Source of the DNA: Ignavibacteriales bacterium | Lineage (GTDB): Bacteria; Bacteroidota; Ignavibacteria; Ignavibacteriales; Ignavibacteriaceae | DNA length: 64,000 nt | Assembly: GCA_016707585.1 (NCBI GenBank) | Contig: JADJHL010000012.1 | Location: forward strand, 434,001-498,000 | Direction of reading: 5' to 3' | Part shown: positions 9,586 through 16,942 of the stretch, piece after piece | Numbering within the stretch: position 1 is the stretch's first letter | Layout: each line of letters opens with the position of its first letter | The notes under the pieces: generated by a model | Seen by the model: the letters and a program-made list of their open reading frames with translations, nothing else | Database searches by the model: none | What the model was told of the DNA's origin: nothing | Made by a program: the position numbers and the translations under genes

Positions 9586-10221
9586 ATGAAAATTATAAGA
9601 GTCGTCAGAAAAGATGAAAAAAATGTTATAGTTTATTTTGATAATGATGTAAAGTTAATTTTATCAGAAGATGTTTTTTATAATAGCGGTTTAAGGAAAG
9701 ATGATGAAGTTTCCGAAGACCGCTATTCTTTTTTTATTGAACAAAATATTTTATTCCACATCAAACAACGCGCACTTTCATTTCTTGGCCGAAGATTCCA
9801 TTCTGAAAGAGAATTACTTCAAAAACTTAAAAGCAAATCTTATGAAGAAAGATTAATTAAAATTGTTCTACAAAATTTAAAAGATCATTCTTTTATTGAT
9901 GATAAAAATTTTGCATCGCATTTTATTGAGGAAAAGTTAAAGCGTAAAAAATGGGGGATGAATAAAATTAAATCAGCGCTTTATACTAAAGGTGTATCTT
10001 CAAAAATAATTGATGAATTATTAAAAGAATTTGATAATACTGAGAATAATCTTGAATCAATTACTGAAATTGCTGCAAAAAAAATCAATCAGCTTAGAAA
10101 AAGAAATGTTGATGAAAAAAAACTTTATCAGAAAGTAATAACATTTTTATTAAGTCGAGGATTTGACTATGAAACATCAAGCGAGGTTTGCAGAAAAATT
10201 ATTAAGCAGGATTTTGATTAG
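9586..10221 (+). CDS. recX: Regulatory protein RecX
   Basis: RecX binds RecA filaments and limits their activity. The 211-residue protein shows the family's three-helix repeats: ALSFLGRRFHSERELLQKLKSK, then FIDDKNFASHFIEEKLKRKKWGMNKIKSALYTKGV, then a third repeat near the end (KKLYQKVITFLLSRGFDYE). It carries an N-terminal extension of about 55 residues, common in this phylum. It lies directly behind recA, and its 3' end overlaps the convergent NUDIX gene by 20 bp. Confidence 0.93.
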   Translation: MKIIRVVRKDEKNVIVYFDNDVKLILSEDVFYNSGLRKDDEVSEDRYSFFIEQNILFHIKQRALSFLGRRFHSERELLQKLKSKSYEERLIKIVLQNLKDHSFIDDKNFASHFIEEKLKRKKWGMNKIKSALYTKGVSSKIIDELLKEFDNTENNLESITEIAAKKINQLRKRNVDEKKLYQKVITFLLSRGFDYETSSEVCRKIIKQDFD

Positions 10222-10645
10222 TAAGTTTTAGATTTTGTCTTAGTTTTGTGATAAAACTTTTCATCTCACCATTAATTATTTCACTATTAGTCTCGTCTAA
10301 AGTAAACCATTTTCGTTTACGTAAATTCTTTTCCGGGTAATCTTTTAATTCCTTTGTTACTTCCATCGAAAAAACTTTTACTAATGCAGTTTCATTTTTC
10401 TTTTTAAGTTGAAAAGCACCAAGTTCTACAGTTTCATTTTCACCAATTACTCCTGCTTCTTCGTAAGCTTCTTTTTTAGCTGATTCAAATGCAGATAAAT
10501 TAAATTCGATATAACCTTTAGGGAAAATCCATTTTTGTTTTTTTATGGAAGTGATAAGAAGTAGTTCCAATTCACCATTGGTAACTCGATAGGGAATTAC
10601 GCAAGATTTTATAATTTCATTATTTGAGGTTTTGTTTTCTTCCAC
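10202..10645 (-). CDS. NUDIX hydrolase
   Basis: A 147-residue NUDIX protein. The NUDIX box is PKGYIEFNLSAFESAKKEAYEEAG, with the catalytic EAYEEAG; Lys replaces the usual Arg just before that Glu. The N-terminal VIPYRVTNGELELLLITS strand and the RKRKWFTLDE segment fit the diadenosine-polyphosphate or mRNA-decapping-like subgroup, but the substrate cannot be read from sequence. It is transcribed toward recX and its stop lies inside the recX 3' end. It is divergent from the phenylalanine hydroxylase gene. Confidence 0.88.
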   Translation of the reverse strand: MEENKTSNNEIIKSCVIPYRVTNGELELLLITSIKKQKWIFPKGYIEFNLSAFESAKKEAYEEAGVIGENETVELGAFQLKKKNETALVKVFSMEVTKELKDYPEKNLRKRKWFTLDETNSEIINGEMKSFITKLRQNLKLTNQNPA

Positions 10646-10810
10646 ATCAATATTTAATATTTATTTCCCAAAATGTATATAATTATCTTTTTCTAATAGG
10701 AAATATATCCTTTAATTGTTTAAAAAAATCTAACTACTTCCCTTAATAATTTGATTGGAAAATATAAGACCAATCTTTAACTTCATATTAAAGAATAACA
10801 GGAATCCGAA

Positions 10811-11629
10811 ATGAGTAAAAATCAAAAAGAAGAAAAAATTCTTTCTGCATATGAAAAAGCTGCTGAAGATGGAATTGATCCACGCTGCATCCCTCAAAGA
10901 TTAGATATGCCTGTTCCAGAACATGATGAAATTGTATATCCAAACTATACAAAAGAAGAACAAGAAAATTGGAAGTATCTTTATAATCGGCAGATGCAAT
11001 ATTTACCAGGCCGCGCTTGTGATGAATATTTACAAGGTGCAACTCAACTTAATCTTTCTTCAGAAGAAATTCCAAATTTACAAGTTCTTAGCCAAATATT
11101 TAATAGAATAACTGGGTGGAAAGTTGCACGAGTTCCTGGCTTAATACACGAGCAAAACTTTTTTGAAATGTTAAGAAGAAAAGTTTTTCCTTCAACTGAT
11201 TATATCCGTAGAAAAGAAGAACTTGATTATACGCCTGCACCAGACTTATTTCATGATATTTTTGGACATATGCCATTACTTACAAATAAAAGTTTTGCTT
11301 CATTCTATCAAATGTTTGGCGAAGCAGCATTAAATGCTGATGGAATCAATAGAAAATATTTAGAAACCCTACATTGGTTTACTGTTGAGTTTGGTTTGAT
11401 TAGAAATTCTGAAGGAATAAGAATTTATGGTGCTGGGATATTATCGTCGCTTAATGAAGTTCAAAATGCGCTTTCAAATAATGTTGAGGTAAGGGAATTT
11501 ATCCCGGAAATAATTGTTGAACAGGATTATGATGTTTGGCATTTACAGCCAATTTTATTTGCAATAGATTCTTTTGAACAACTTGAGCAAGGATTTAAAG
11601 ATTGGACAAAAAAAGTTGGTATTTTATAG
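10811..11629 (+). CDS. phhA: Phenylalanine 4-monooxygenase
   Basis: A non-haem iron, pterin-dependent aromatic amino acid hydroxylase that turns phenylalanine into tyrosine. The iron-binding segment is PAPDLFHDIFGHMP (both His) with the third ligand in the HWFTVEFGL segment. The pterin-binding region RVPGLIHEQNFFEMLRRKVFP precedes it. At 272 residues it is the monomeric bacterial type with no ACT domain. Downstream genes encode a PTPS, GTP cyclohydrolase I and a short-chain reductase, which together could supply its tetrahydrobiopterin cofactor. Confidence 0.95.
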   Translation: MSKNQKEEKILSAYEKAAEDGIDPRCIPQRLDMPVPEHDEIVYPNYTKEEQENWKYLYNRQMQYLPGRACDEYLQGATQLNLSSEEIPNLQVLSQIFNRITGWKVARVPGLIHEQNFFEMLRRKVFPSTDYIRRKEELDYTPAPDLFHDIFGHMPLLTNKSFASFYQMFGEAALNADGINRKYLETLHWFTVEFGLIRNSEGIRIYGAGILSSLNEVQNALSNNVEVREFIPEIIVEQDYDVWHLQPILFAIDSFEQLEQGFKDWTKKVGIL

Positions 11630-11774
11630 AATCTATTGAACCTTTAATACGATTATCTTGTTAGCTACATCAAGTAGAGAATCATTTTCTTGAAAGTGCA
11701 AACCCTTTTAGCTAACTTAAACAAGAAACAAAAATACTTTCCGATAATAAAATAAAAATAAAAAGGAGTTCGAT

Positions 11775-12245
11775 ATGTCCATTAAAGTTGGAGATAAAGC
11801 ACCAGATTTTACACTGTTTAATCAAGATGGTGAAGCTGTTAAATTAAGTTCATTTAAAGGTAAAAATGTAGTCGTTCTTTTTTTTCCTGCAGCAAATACC
11901 GGTGCTTGCACCACTGAGATGTGTACATTTAGAGATGAGCTAAAAGAATATGAGATTTTAAATGCTCAACTTTTGGGAATTAGTGTCGATACTCATTTCG
12001 CATTAAAAATGTTTCATGAAAAAAATAACTATAATTTCCCATTACTAAGTGATTTTAATAAAAAAGTTATCAAAGATTACGATGTAGTTTTGGATGTATT
12101 TGTCCCTGGCAAGTTTGATTATCTCAACACTGCAAAGCGTGCCGTATTTGTAGTTGATACAAATGGAGTAATTAAATATTTTGAAATTCTTGCAAATGTA
12201 GGTGGCCAACCAAATTTTGAAGCAATCAAAAAAACACTTGCTTAA
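11775..12245 (+). CDS. Peroxiredoxin (AhpC/TSA family)
   Basis: A 156-residue thioredoxin-fold peroxidase. The peroxidatic Cys lies in FFPAANTGACTTEMCTF (family motif PxxxTxxC), with a second Cys five residues on. The resolving Cys is not clear, which suggests an AhpE-like or atypical type. A strong Shine-Dalgarno AAAGGAG precedes the ATG by 7 nt. It is followed after 16 nt by a bcp-like gene, so two different peroxiredoxins are in tandem. Confidence 0.9.
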   Translation: MSIKVGDKAPDFTLFNQDGEAVKLSSFKGKNVVVLFFPAANTGACTTEMCTFRDELKEYEILNAQLLGISVDTHFALKMFHEKNNYNFPLLSDFNKKVIKDYDVVLDVFVPGKFDYLNTAKRAVFVVDTNGVIKYFEILANVGGQPNFEAIKKTLA

Positions 12246-12261
12246 AATTTAGAACGGAGAA

Positions 12262-12726
12262 ATGTTGATGTTAGAAGTTGGTAAAAAAGCTCCCGATTTT
12301 TCATTACTAAATCAGGATGGAAATAAAATTTCTTTAAAAGATTTTTTAGGTAAAAAAGTTGTTTTGTATTTCTATCCTAAAGATGATACTTCAGGCTGCA
12401 CAAAAGAAGCTTGTAGTTTTAGTGCTGATCTGCCAAAATTTTCTAAGGTAGATGCGATAATTTTAGGTGTTAGCCCTGATTCTGTAAAATCACATAAAAA
12501 ATTTTCCGAAAAATATAAACTTAAATTTGATCTACTCGCTGATGAAGAAAAGAAGATTGTAGAGAAATATGGAGTCTGGAAAGAGAAAAGTATGTATGGC
12601 CGAAAATATATGGGAGTAGAGCGCACAACTTTTATAATTGATGAAAACGGAAAGATCAAAAAGATTTTTAACAAAGTAAAAGTTGAAGGGCACAATAAAG
12701 AAGTTATGGAATCATTGAAAGCCTGA
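12262..12726 (+). CDS. bcp: Thioredoxin-dependent thiol peroxidase (BCP/PrxQ)
   Basis: A 154-residue PrxQ-type peroxiredoxin that reduces peroxides with thioredoxin. The active site YFYPKDDTSGCTKEACSF holds the peroxidatic Cys and the resolving Cys five residues later, the classical PrxQ pair. The ending RTTFIIDENGKIKKIFNKVKVEGHNKEV is typical. An in-frame ATG at 12268 would shorten it by two residues. The PTPS gene starts one base after its stop. Confidence 0.93.
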   Translation: MLMLEVGKKAPDFSLLNQDGNKISLKDFLGKKVVLYFYPKDDTSGCTKEACSFSADLPKFSKVDAIILGVSPDSVKSHKKFSEKYKLKFDLLADEEKKIVEKYGVWKEKSMYGRKYMGVERTTFIIDENGKIKKIFNKVKVEGHNKEVMESLKA

Positions 12727-12727
12727 T

Positions 12728-13135
12728 ATGCTTTACCTTACCAGAAGAGAAACATTTGCTGCTGCACACCGTTTATTTAAGGATGGATTAAATGACGAAG
12801 AAAATTTTGAATTGTTTGGTAAATGCAGCAACCCAAATTGGCACGGACATAATTATACTTTAGAAGTTGTTGTGGCTGGAAATGTAAATCCTGAAACAGG
12901 TTTTGTACTTGATCTAAAACAATTAAAAGAAATAATTCTTGAAAATGTAATTAGTAAAGTTGATCATAAAAATCTTAACCTTGATACTGATTTTATGAAA
13001 GGATTAAATCCTACTTCGGAAAATATTATTGTTGCAATCTGGAATCAATTAAAAGATAAAATACCTGCAGGTAAACTTTATGCAGTAAAACTTTACGAAA
13101 CTGAAAACAATTATTTTGAATATCGTGGAGAATAA
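12728..13135 (+). CDS. ptpS: 6-pyruvoyltetrahydropterin synthase
   Basis: The zinc enzyme turns dihydroneopterin triphosphate into 6-pyruvoyltetrahydropterin. The sequence resembles animal PTPS more than bacterial QueD: LNDEENFELFGKCSNPNWH includes the longer NPN insertion between the catalytic Cys and the zinc-binding HGH, then VDHKNLNLD and VKLYETENNYFEYRGE. It has 135 residues. GTP cyclohydrolase I overlaps or abuts its end and a reductase follows, so biopterin synthesis for the phenylalanine hydroxylase is the likely role. A queuosine role (QueD) is the alternative, less supported because no other queuosine genes are present. Confidence 0.88.
   Translation: MLYLTRRETFAAAHRLFKDGLNDEENFELFGKCSNPNWHGHNYTLEVVVAGNVNPETGFVLDLKQLKEIILENVISKVDHKNLNLDTDFMKGLNPTSENIIVAIWNQLKDKIPAGKLYAVKLYETENNYFEYRGE
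13127..13130 (+). promoter_or_regulatory. Ribosome binding site deciding the folE start
   Basis: GGAG at 13127-13130 lies 6 nt before TTG 13137. It supports TTG 13137 over the earlier in-frame TTG 13116 or GTG 13125, which lie before or on this site inside the PTPS gene. Confidence 0.55.
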
Positions 13136-13136
13136 T

Positions 13137-13703
13137 TTGGATAAGAATAAAACAAAAAACCTGATTAAAGATTTGTTAGTTGAAATTGGTGAAGATCCAA
13201 ATCGTGAAGGCTTATTAAGCACTCCAAAACGTGTTGCCGAAGCTTATGAGTTCCTTACAAAAGGCTATAACCAGGATATTGAAGAAGTATTGAACAATGC
13301 GATCTTCAATGAAAAGTATGATGAAATGGTTTTGGTTAAGAATATTGATTTTTATAGTATGTGTGAACATCACATGCTCCCATTTTATGGAAAAGTGCAT
13401 GTTGCTTACATTCCAAATGGAAAAATTGTTGGGCTTAGTAAAATTCCAAGAATAGTTGATGTGTTTGCAAGACGATTGCAAGTTCAGGAAAGAATGACGC
13501 AGCAAATTGCTGATACTATCGATAAATATCTTCAACCAATTGGTGTCGCAGTTGTTTCAGAAGCAAACCATATGTGTATGATGATGCGTGGAGTAGAAAA
13601 ACAAAATTCATCTGCAACTTCCAGCGCTATGCACGGAGTTTTTAAAGATGATGCAAGAACAAGATCTGAGTTCCTAAATCTTATCGCAACAAAAAATTTA
13701 TGA
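13137..13703 (+). CDS. folE: GTP cyclohydrolase I
   Basis: FolE converts GTP to dihydroneopterin triphosphate, the common precursor of folate and biopterin. Family marks: EDPNREGLLSTPKRVAEAYEFLTKGY, the zinc-binding MCEHHMLPFYGKVHVAYIP, then QVQERMTQQIADTI-like sequence and EANHMCMMMRGVEKQNSSATSSAMHGVF. The start at TTG 13137 (188 residues) is chosen because of the well-spaced GGAG. The PTPS stop is just upstream. The next gene overlaps its stop by 4 nt. Its place between PTPS and a reductase suggests biopterin supply. Confidence 0.95.
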   Translation: MDKNKTKNLIKDLLVEIGEDPNREGLLSTPKRVAEAYEFLTKGYNQDIEEVLNNAIFNEKYDEMVLVKNIDFYSMCEHHMLPFYGKVHVAYIPNGKIVGLSKIPRIVDVFARRLQVQERMTQQIADTIDKYLQPIGVAVVSEANHMCMMMRGVEKQNSSATSSAMHGVFKDDARTRSEFLNLIATKNL

Positions 13704-14413
13704 AAAGAGAACAACCTGGTGTTTGGATAACCGGAGCTAGTTCTGGTATTGGAAAATCTGCCGCAATTGAATTTGCAAAGACTGGAGCAAAAGTTTTTGC
13801 ATCTGCAAGAAGAGTTTCTGAACTTGATAGATTAAATCAGGAACTTGAAAGTGAAAAATTATCAGTCGAAATATTTCCGTGTAATGTTGCCTCACAAAGT
13901 AATGTTGATCAGACCGTAAAAAGAATATCAGCTATTTCTAAAATTGATTGTTTAATTAACAACGCAGGTATCACATCATTTAAACTTGCAGAAGATAATT
14001 CGATAAATGAGATAAACGATATTATTAACACAAATCTTCTTGGTTCAATTTATACTATCAAATCGGTTTTACCTCAAATGATTGCAAACGGTGGTGGAAC
14101 AATTATTAATATTCTTTCTGTTGTTACAAAAAAAACATTTACTAAAAGCAGCGTTTATTCAGCATCTAAAATGGGCTTACTTGGTTACACAAATTCGTTA
14201 AGAGAAGAAGTAAGAAAGTACAATATTAAAGTCATCAATATAATTCCTGGTGCAACTTCAACATCAATCTGGTCAAAAGAAATTCGTAATCAATTTGAAT
14301 CAAGAATGTTAGCGAGTGAGGATATTGCACGCGTTTTAGTTTGGTCTTATTTGCAAAAAAGTAATATGGTTTCAGAAGAAATTATTGTGAGACCGATTGA
14401 AGGTGATTTATAA
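13700..14413 (+). CDS. Short-chain dehydrogenase/reductase, possible sepiapterin reductase
   Basis: A 237-residue SDR with TGASSGIG cofactor motif near the N-terminus, NNAG around residue 90, and the catalytic Ser-Tyr-x3-Lys (ILSVV, then VYSASK). The basic ASARR after the glycine motif suggests NADPH. Its ATG overlaps the folE stop. That context and the upstream PTPS and phenylalanine hydroxylase make sepiapterin reductase the most attractive function, since sepiapterin reductase belongs to this family and is known from green sulfur bacteria. The sequence alone does not prove it. Confidence 0.82.
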   Translation: MKREQPGVWITGASSGIGKSAAIEFAKTGAKVFASARRVSELDRLNQELESEKLSVEIFPCNVASQSNVDQTVKRISAISKIDCLINNAGITSFKLAEDNSINEINDIINTNLLGSIYTIKSVLPQMIANGGGTIINILSVVTKKTFTKSSVYSASKMGLLGYTNSLREEVRKYNIKVINIIPGATSTSIWSKEIRNQFESRMLASEDIARVLVWSYLQKSNMVSEEIIVRPIEGDL

Positions 14414-14448
14414 AAAAAGTCGATTTATTAATCGACTTTTTGTTTTTT
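14414..14448. terminator. Bidirectional terminator between convergent genes
   Basis: An 11-bp perfect stem (14414-14424 with 14431-14441) around loop TTATTA has A residues on its left and T residues on its right. It can therefore stop both the pterin operon on the + strand and the Spy-like gene on the - strand, whose stops flank it. Confidence 0.85.
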
Positions 14449-14463
14449 GCATAGCATTGTTAA

Positions 14464-14919
14464 TTATCCTTTGCGATGATGCATTTTATTTTTCATCTTG
14501 TCTTTCATAAACCCAAATTTAGTCTTTTGTTCCATCCAAATTTTCTTTTGATTTGCATCTAAATATTCATAAACATCCATTTGATGATTTATTTTTGCAA
14601 GTTCAATTTCATTTTTAATAGCACTTAACTCTTTAGTAAGATTTATCAAATCATTTCTAGAAACATTATCGTTTTGTTTTAGTTTCTTCAATTCAAGTTC
14701 TTTCAAATCAAGATCAGCATTGTATTTAATCATAACTTCCTGGTGTGCATTTCTTAATTCCTGAATTTTCTTTTCTTGTTCATCAGTTAAATTAAGTTTT
14801 TCTTTTAATTCTTTTCGATACTCATTTTGTCGTTTATTATTCTGCTTTTGCGAATAGGAATCTTGCCCGACAAAAGAAAAAGCAAATAAAACTACAAGAA
14901 CAAAAATTAAGTTTTTCAT
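14464..14919 (-). CDS. Spy/CpxP-like periplasmic protein
   Basis: A 151-residue exported protein with an N-terminal signal peptide (about residues 1-22) and helical charged sequence. Two LTxxQ-like repeats are visible: LNLTDEQEKKIQEL near residue 45 and LDANQKKIWMEQK near residue 125, the mark of the Spy/CpxP family. Relatives are chaperone or stress-sensor proteins of the periplasm. It is divergent from the ECF sigma factor gene, which suggests that sigma factor may control it. The C-terminus is basic with paired His. Confidence 0.78.
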   Translation of the reverse strand: MKNLIFVLVVLFAFSFVGQDSYSQKQNNKRQNEYRKELKEKLNLTDEQEKKIQELRNAHQEVMIKYNADLDLKELELKKLKQNDNVSRNDLINLTKELSAIKNEIELAKINHQMDVYEYLDANQKKIWMEQKTKFGFMKDKMKNKMHHRKG

Positions 14920-14993
14920 TTATTACTCCATTAGATTATTTAAGATTATAAATTATGTTTGTTTTGAACTTTAGACATTAACAGTTTACTTTT

Positions 14994-15017
14994 GGTTTAA
15001 AGAAAAATAATTAAACC
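14994..15017. promoter_or_regulatory. Inverted repeat in the Spy-like/sigma factor divergent region
   Basis: A 7-bp perfect inverted repeat, GGTTTAA/TTAAACC, with a 10-nt spacer lies about midway between the two divergent starts. A TAAGTTTG (15023-15030) just after it resembles a -7 promoter element, but no TTG sits at the proper distance. It may be an operator, but this is weak. Confidence 0.25.
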
Positions 15018-15061
15018 TTCCATAAGTTTGATTTGTCTAAAGAAGTAATTAAAAAGACTTT

Positions 15062-15613
15062 ATGCACGAAGTAAATAACGATTTTGATCTAATAAAAAAA
15101 TTTGTTGAAGGTGATGAATCATCGTTTAATCGTCTTGCAATTAAATACCAGGAAAAAATTTACTGGCACGCAAGACGAATGACTGGCAATCATCTTGATG
15201 CGGATGAAATAGTACAGGAAGTGCTTATTGTTCTTTATAACAAACTAAACACATTTGAGTTTAATTCTTCTTTTTATACCTGGCTTTACACCATTACAAA
15301 TACCAGAAGTATAAATTATCTAAAGAAAAAAAATCTAAGAAGTTTTTTTAGTCTTGATGAAATAAGTAATAAAAAAAGTAAAGATAAAGATATAATTGAT
15401 AATCTTGAAGAAAAACAGAAATTAGAAAATGTTGAAAAGGCACTACAAAAACTTCCTATAAAACAAAGACAAGTATTTATTATGAGAAACTATGATGAAC
15501 TAAGTTATGAAGAGATTTCTCAGATTACCGGAAAATCAATTGGAGCATTAAAAGCAAATCACTTTCATGCTCTAAATAAAATTAAGGAGTTGGTTAAGAA
15601 TGAAAAACCATGA
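15062..15613 (+). CDS. ECF-type RNA polymerase sigma factor
   Basis: A 183-residue sigma-70 family protein with region 2 (SSFNRLAIKYQEKIYWHARRMTGNHLDADEIVQEVLIVLYN) and region 4 (LQKLPIKQRQVFIMRNYDELSYEEISQITGKSIGALKANHFHALNKIKEL). Regions 1 and 3 are missing, as is normal for ECF factors. The next gene overlaps by 14 bp and encodes a membrane protein with the form of an anti-sigma factor, followed by a periplasmic protein. The three together look like an envelope-stress module. Confidence 0.92.
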   Translation: MHEVNNDFDLIKKFVEGDESSFNRLAIKYQEKIYWHARRMTGNHLDADEIVQEVLIVLYNKLNTFEFNSSFYTWLYTITNTRSINYLKKKNLRSFFSLDEISNKKSKDKDIIDNLEEKQKLENVEKALQKLPIKQRQVFIMRNYDELSYEEISQITGKSIGALKANHFHALNKIKELVKNEKP

Positions 15614-16214
15614 AGAAAAATATTTTGATTACTTAAAAGGGAAAATGAACCCAAATGAAAAAAAGTTGTTTGAAGATGAATTGCAAAGTTCTGATTCATT
15701 AAGAAAATCTTTTGAAGATTATAAAACTTTAATCCAGATAATTGATAAAACAAAAAACATTAAGCTAAATCCTGATTATACTCAATCAATAGTCCCTGAT
15801 TTTAGGAATAAAGTTGAAGTGAAAAAGTTTAATCAAGTAATTCCAAAGTTAAAGTATGCTTTGTCTTTTGTAGCAGTTGCAGTGCTTAGTTTCTATTTCG
15901 TATACGATATAACAACAAAAGATTCAAATGATATCACAACTACTTTGGCTGAATTATCGACCGAAGAAATGAATATTGTATCGGAAAGTATTGATGTTTC
16001 TGCAAGTTCAGGAAACAGTTTGGAAGAATTATCAATGGAAAAAATTGATGCTTTATATTCGGAGCAATTGTCTAAAAATATACTGGAATCAAGTGAAGAA
16101 AAAACAACAGGTAATATTTTAAATGGATATGAATTATCGGATGTTGAAGATTATTTAAGTGATGATGATATTGAAAAAATTTATACACAATTAATTGATA
16201 AAGAAATTTTATAA
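15600..16214 (+). CDS. Putative membrane-bound anti-sigma factor
   Basis: A 204-residue protein with an N-terminal cytoplasmic part of about 80 residues (YFDYLKGKMNPNEKKLFEDELQSSDSLRKSFEDY, like the anti-sigma zf-HC2-type helices but without the His-Cys zinc site). One transmembrane segment follows near residue 83-102 (YALSFVAVAVLSFYFVYDI), then an acidic Ser/Glu-rich periplasmic tail. It overlaps the sigma gene by 14 bp. The topology and position support an anti-sigma role; sequence similarity alone is weak. Confidence 0.65.
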   Translation: MKNHEEKYFDYLKGKMNPNEKKLFEDELQSSDSLRKSFEDYKTLIQIIDKTKNIKLNPDYTQSIVPDFRNKVEVKKFNQVIPKLKYALSFVAVAVLSFYFVYDITTKDSNDITTTLAELSTEEMNIVSESIDVSASSGNSLEELSMEKIDALYSEQLSKNILESSEEKTTGNILNGYELSDVEDYLSDDDIEKIYTQLIDKEIL

Positions 16215-16223
16215 GAGGTTAAA

Positions 16224-16718
16224 ATGAATCGTATAATATTAAGTGTTTTGATAGTTATATTTTTAACATCGCTTGCAATGCCGCAAAAAATGAGAGACAA
16301 AATTCTAAAGAATAAGGGAAAACTTGAGCAACTTGAAAAAGCTAAACTTATTGAGGCTTTAGATTTAAATGAGGAAAACTCGATCAGATTTTTCTCAAGA
16401 AGAAGTGAGTACAAAAAGGAAGTTGAGAACATTGAAAAAAAATCTGATGAGATAATAACAGAACTTGAAAACACATTTAATTCCAATGATAAAAATATTG
16501 AGAGCAAGCAAACTCAGTTACTAAACGAGTTTTTGAAGAATAAAGAAGCTTATGAAACTAAGCGTTCTCAATTTATCAATTCACTGAATGATATTTTAAC
16601 AAAAGAGCAAATCTGTAAATTTGTTGTGTTTGAAAAGAAGTTTAGAGATGAAATAAGAAATGTTATTCTGGATAAAAAAAGCAACAGCCATCTAAAAAAT
16701 AATAACAATAAAAACTAA
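16224..16718 (+). CDS. Putative periplasmic Spy-like protein
   Basis: A 164-residue protein with a signal peptide (MNRIILSVLIVIFLTSLAMPQ) and a helical, Lys/Glu-rich body. Pairs such as LIEALDLNEENSIRFFSRR and LNDILTKEQICKFVVFEKKF look like the LTxxQ repeats of the Spy family in degenerate form. It lies 9 nt after the anti-sigma gene with a good AGAGG site. It may be the sensor or a target of the sigma module. It is not a firmly assigned family. Confidence 0.65.
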   Translation: MNRIILSVLIVIFLTSLAMPQKMRDKILKNKGKLEQLEKAKLIEALDLNEENSIRFFSRRSEYKKEVENIEKKSDEIITELENTFNSNDKNIESKQTQLLNEFLKNKEAYETKRSQFINSLNDILTKEQICKFVVFEKKFRDEIRNVILDKKSNSHLKNNNNKN

Positions 16719-16747
16719 CATTTATTTCTCAACTTGTGAAGTAAGTA

Positions 16748-16777
16748 TTGATTTTCTAAACCCATAGCCATAATTTG
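16748..16777 (+). promoter_or_regulatory. Putative promoter of tRNA-Leu
   Basis: TTG at 16748-16750, a 20-nt spacer and TAATTTG at 16771-16777 resemble the Bacteroidota -33/-7 pair, with a one-base shorter -7 element. The tRNA begins 13 nt after it. Confidence 0.45.
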
Positions 16778-16790
16778 ACACCTCAAATTT

Positions 16791-16874
16791 GCGGAAGTGG
16801 TGAAATTGGTAGACACGCTATCTTGAGGGGGTAGTGCCTTAATTGGCGTGCGGGTTCAAGTCCCGCCTCCCGCA
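16791..16874 (+). tRNA. tRNA-Leu (anticodon GAG)
   Basis: An 84-nt class II tRNA with a long variable arm. The acceptor pairs GCGGAAG with CTCCCGC with one A-C mismatch, and the discriminator is A. The anticodon stem CTATC/GGTAG encloses TTGAGGG, giving GAG. The T arm is GCGGGTTCAAGTCCCGC. A hairpin terminator follows. Confidence 0.95.
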
Positions 16875-16893
16875 CTAAATAAATGCTTATTTT

Positions 16894-16919
16894 AACTCTC
16901 GATTATCGAGAGTTTTTTA
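16894..16919 (+). terminator. Terminator after tRNA-Leu
   Basis: The stem AACTCTCG/CGAGAGTT with a 5-nt loop is followed by a T run. It lies between tRNA-Leu and the next coding sequence and argues against any start of that gene upstream of 16919. Confidence 0.82.
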
Positions 16920-16942
16920 TTTTAAAATATAACAATTATAAA

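Noticed and set aside
11660..11730. Inverted repeat GTTAGCTA/TAGCTAAC before the peroxiredoxin gene
   Set aside because: The arms are 8 bp and about 45 nt apart, with no sign of a regulator or terminator role; chance is likely in AT-rich sequence.
12728..13135. QueD (queuosine synthesis)
   Set aside because: The NPN insertion before HGH, animal-like DHKNL and YET segments, and the folE/phenylalanine hydroxylase context fit PTPS better, and no other queuosine gene is near.
16883..16942. Earlier start of the CMD-family gene
   Set aside because: The in-frame ATG at 16883 lies just before the tRNA-Leu terminator hairpin, and the upstream residues do not resemble the family.
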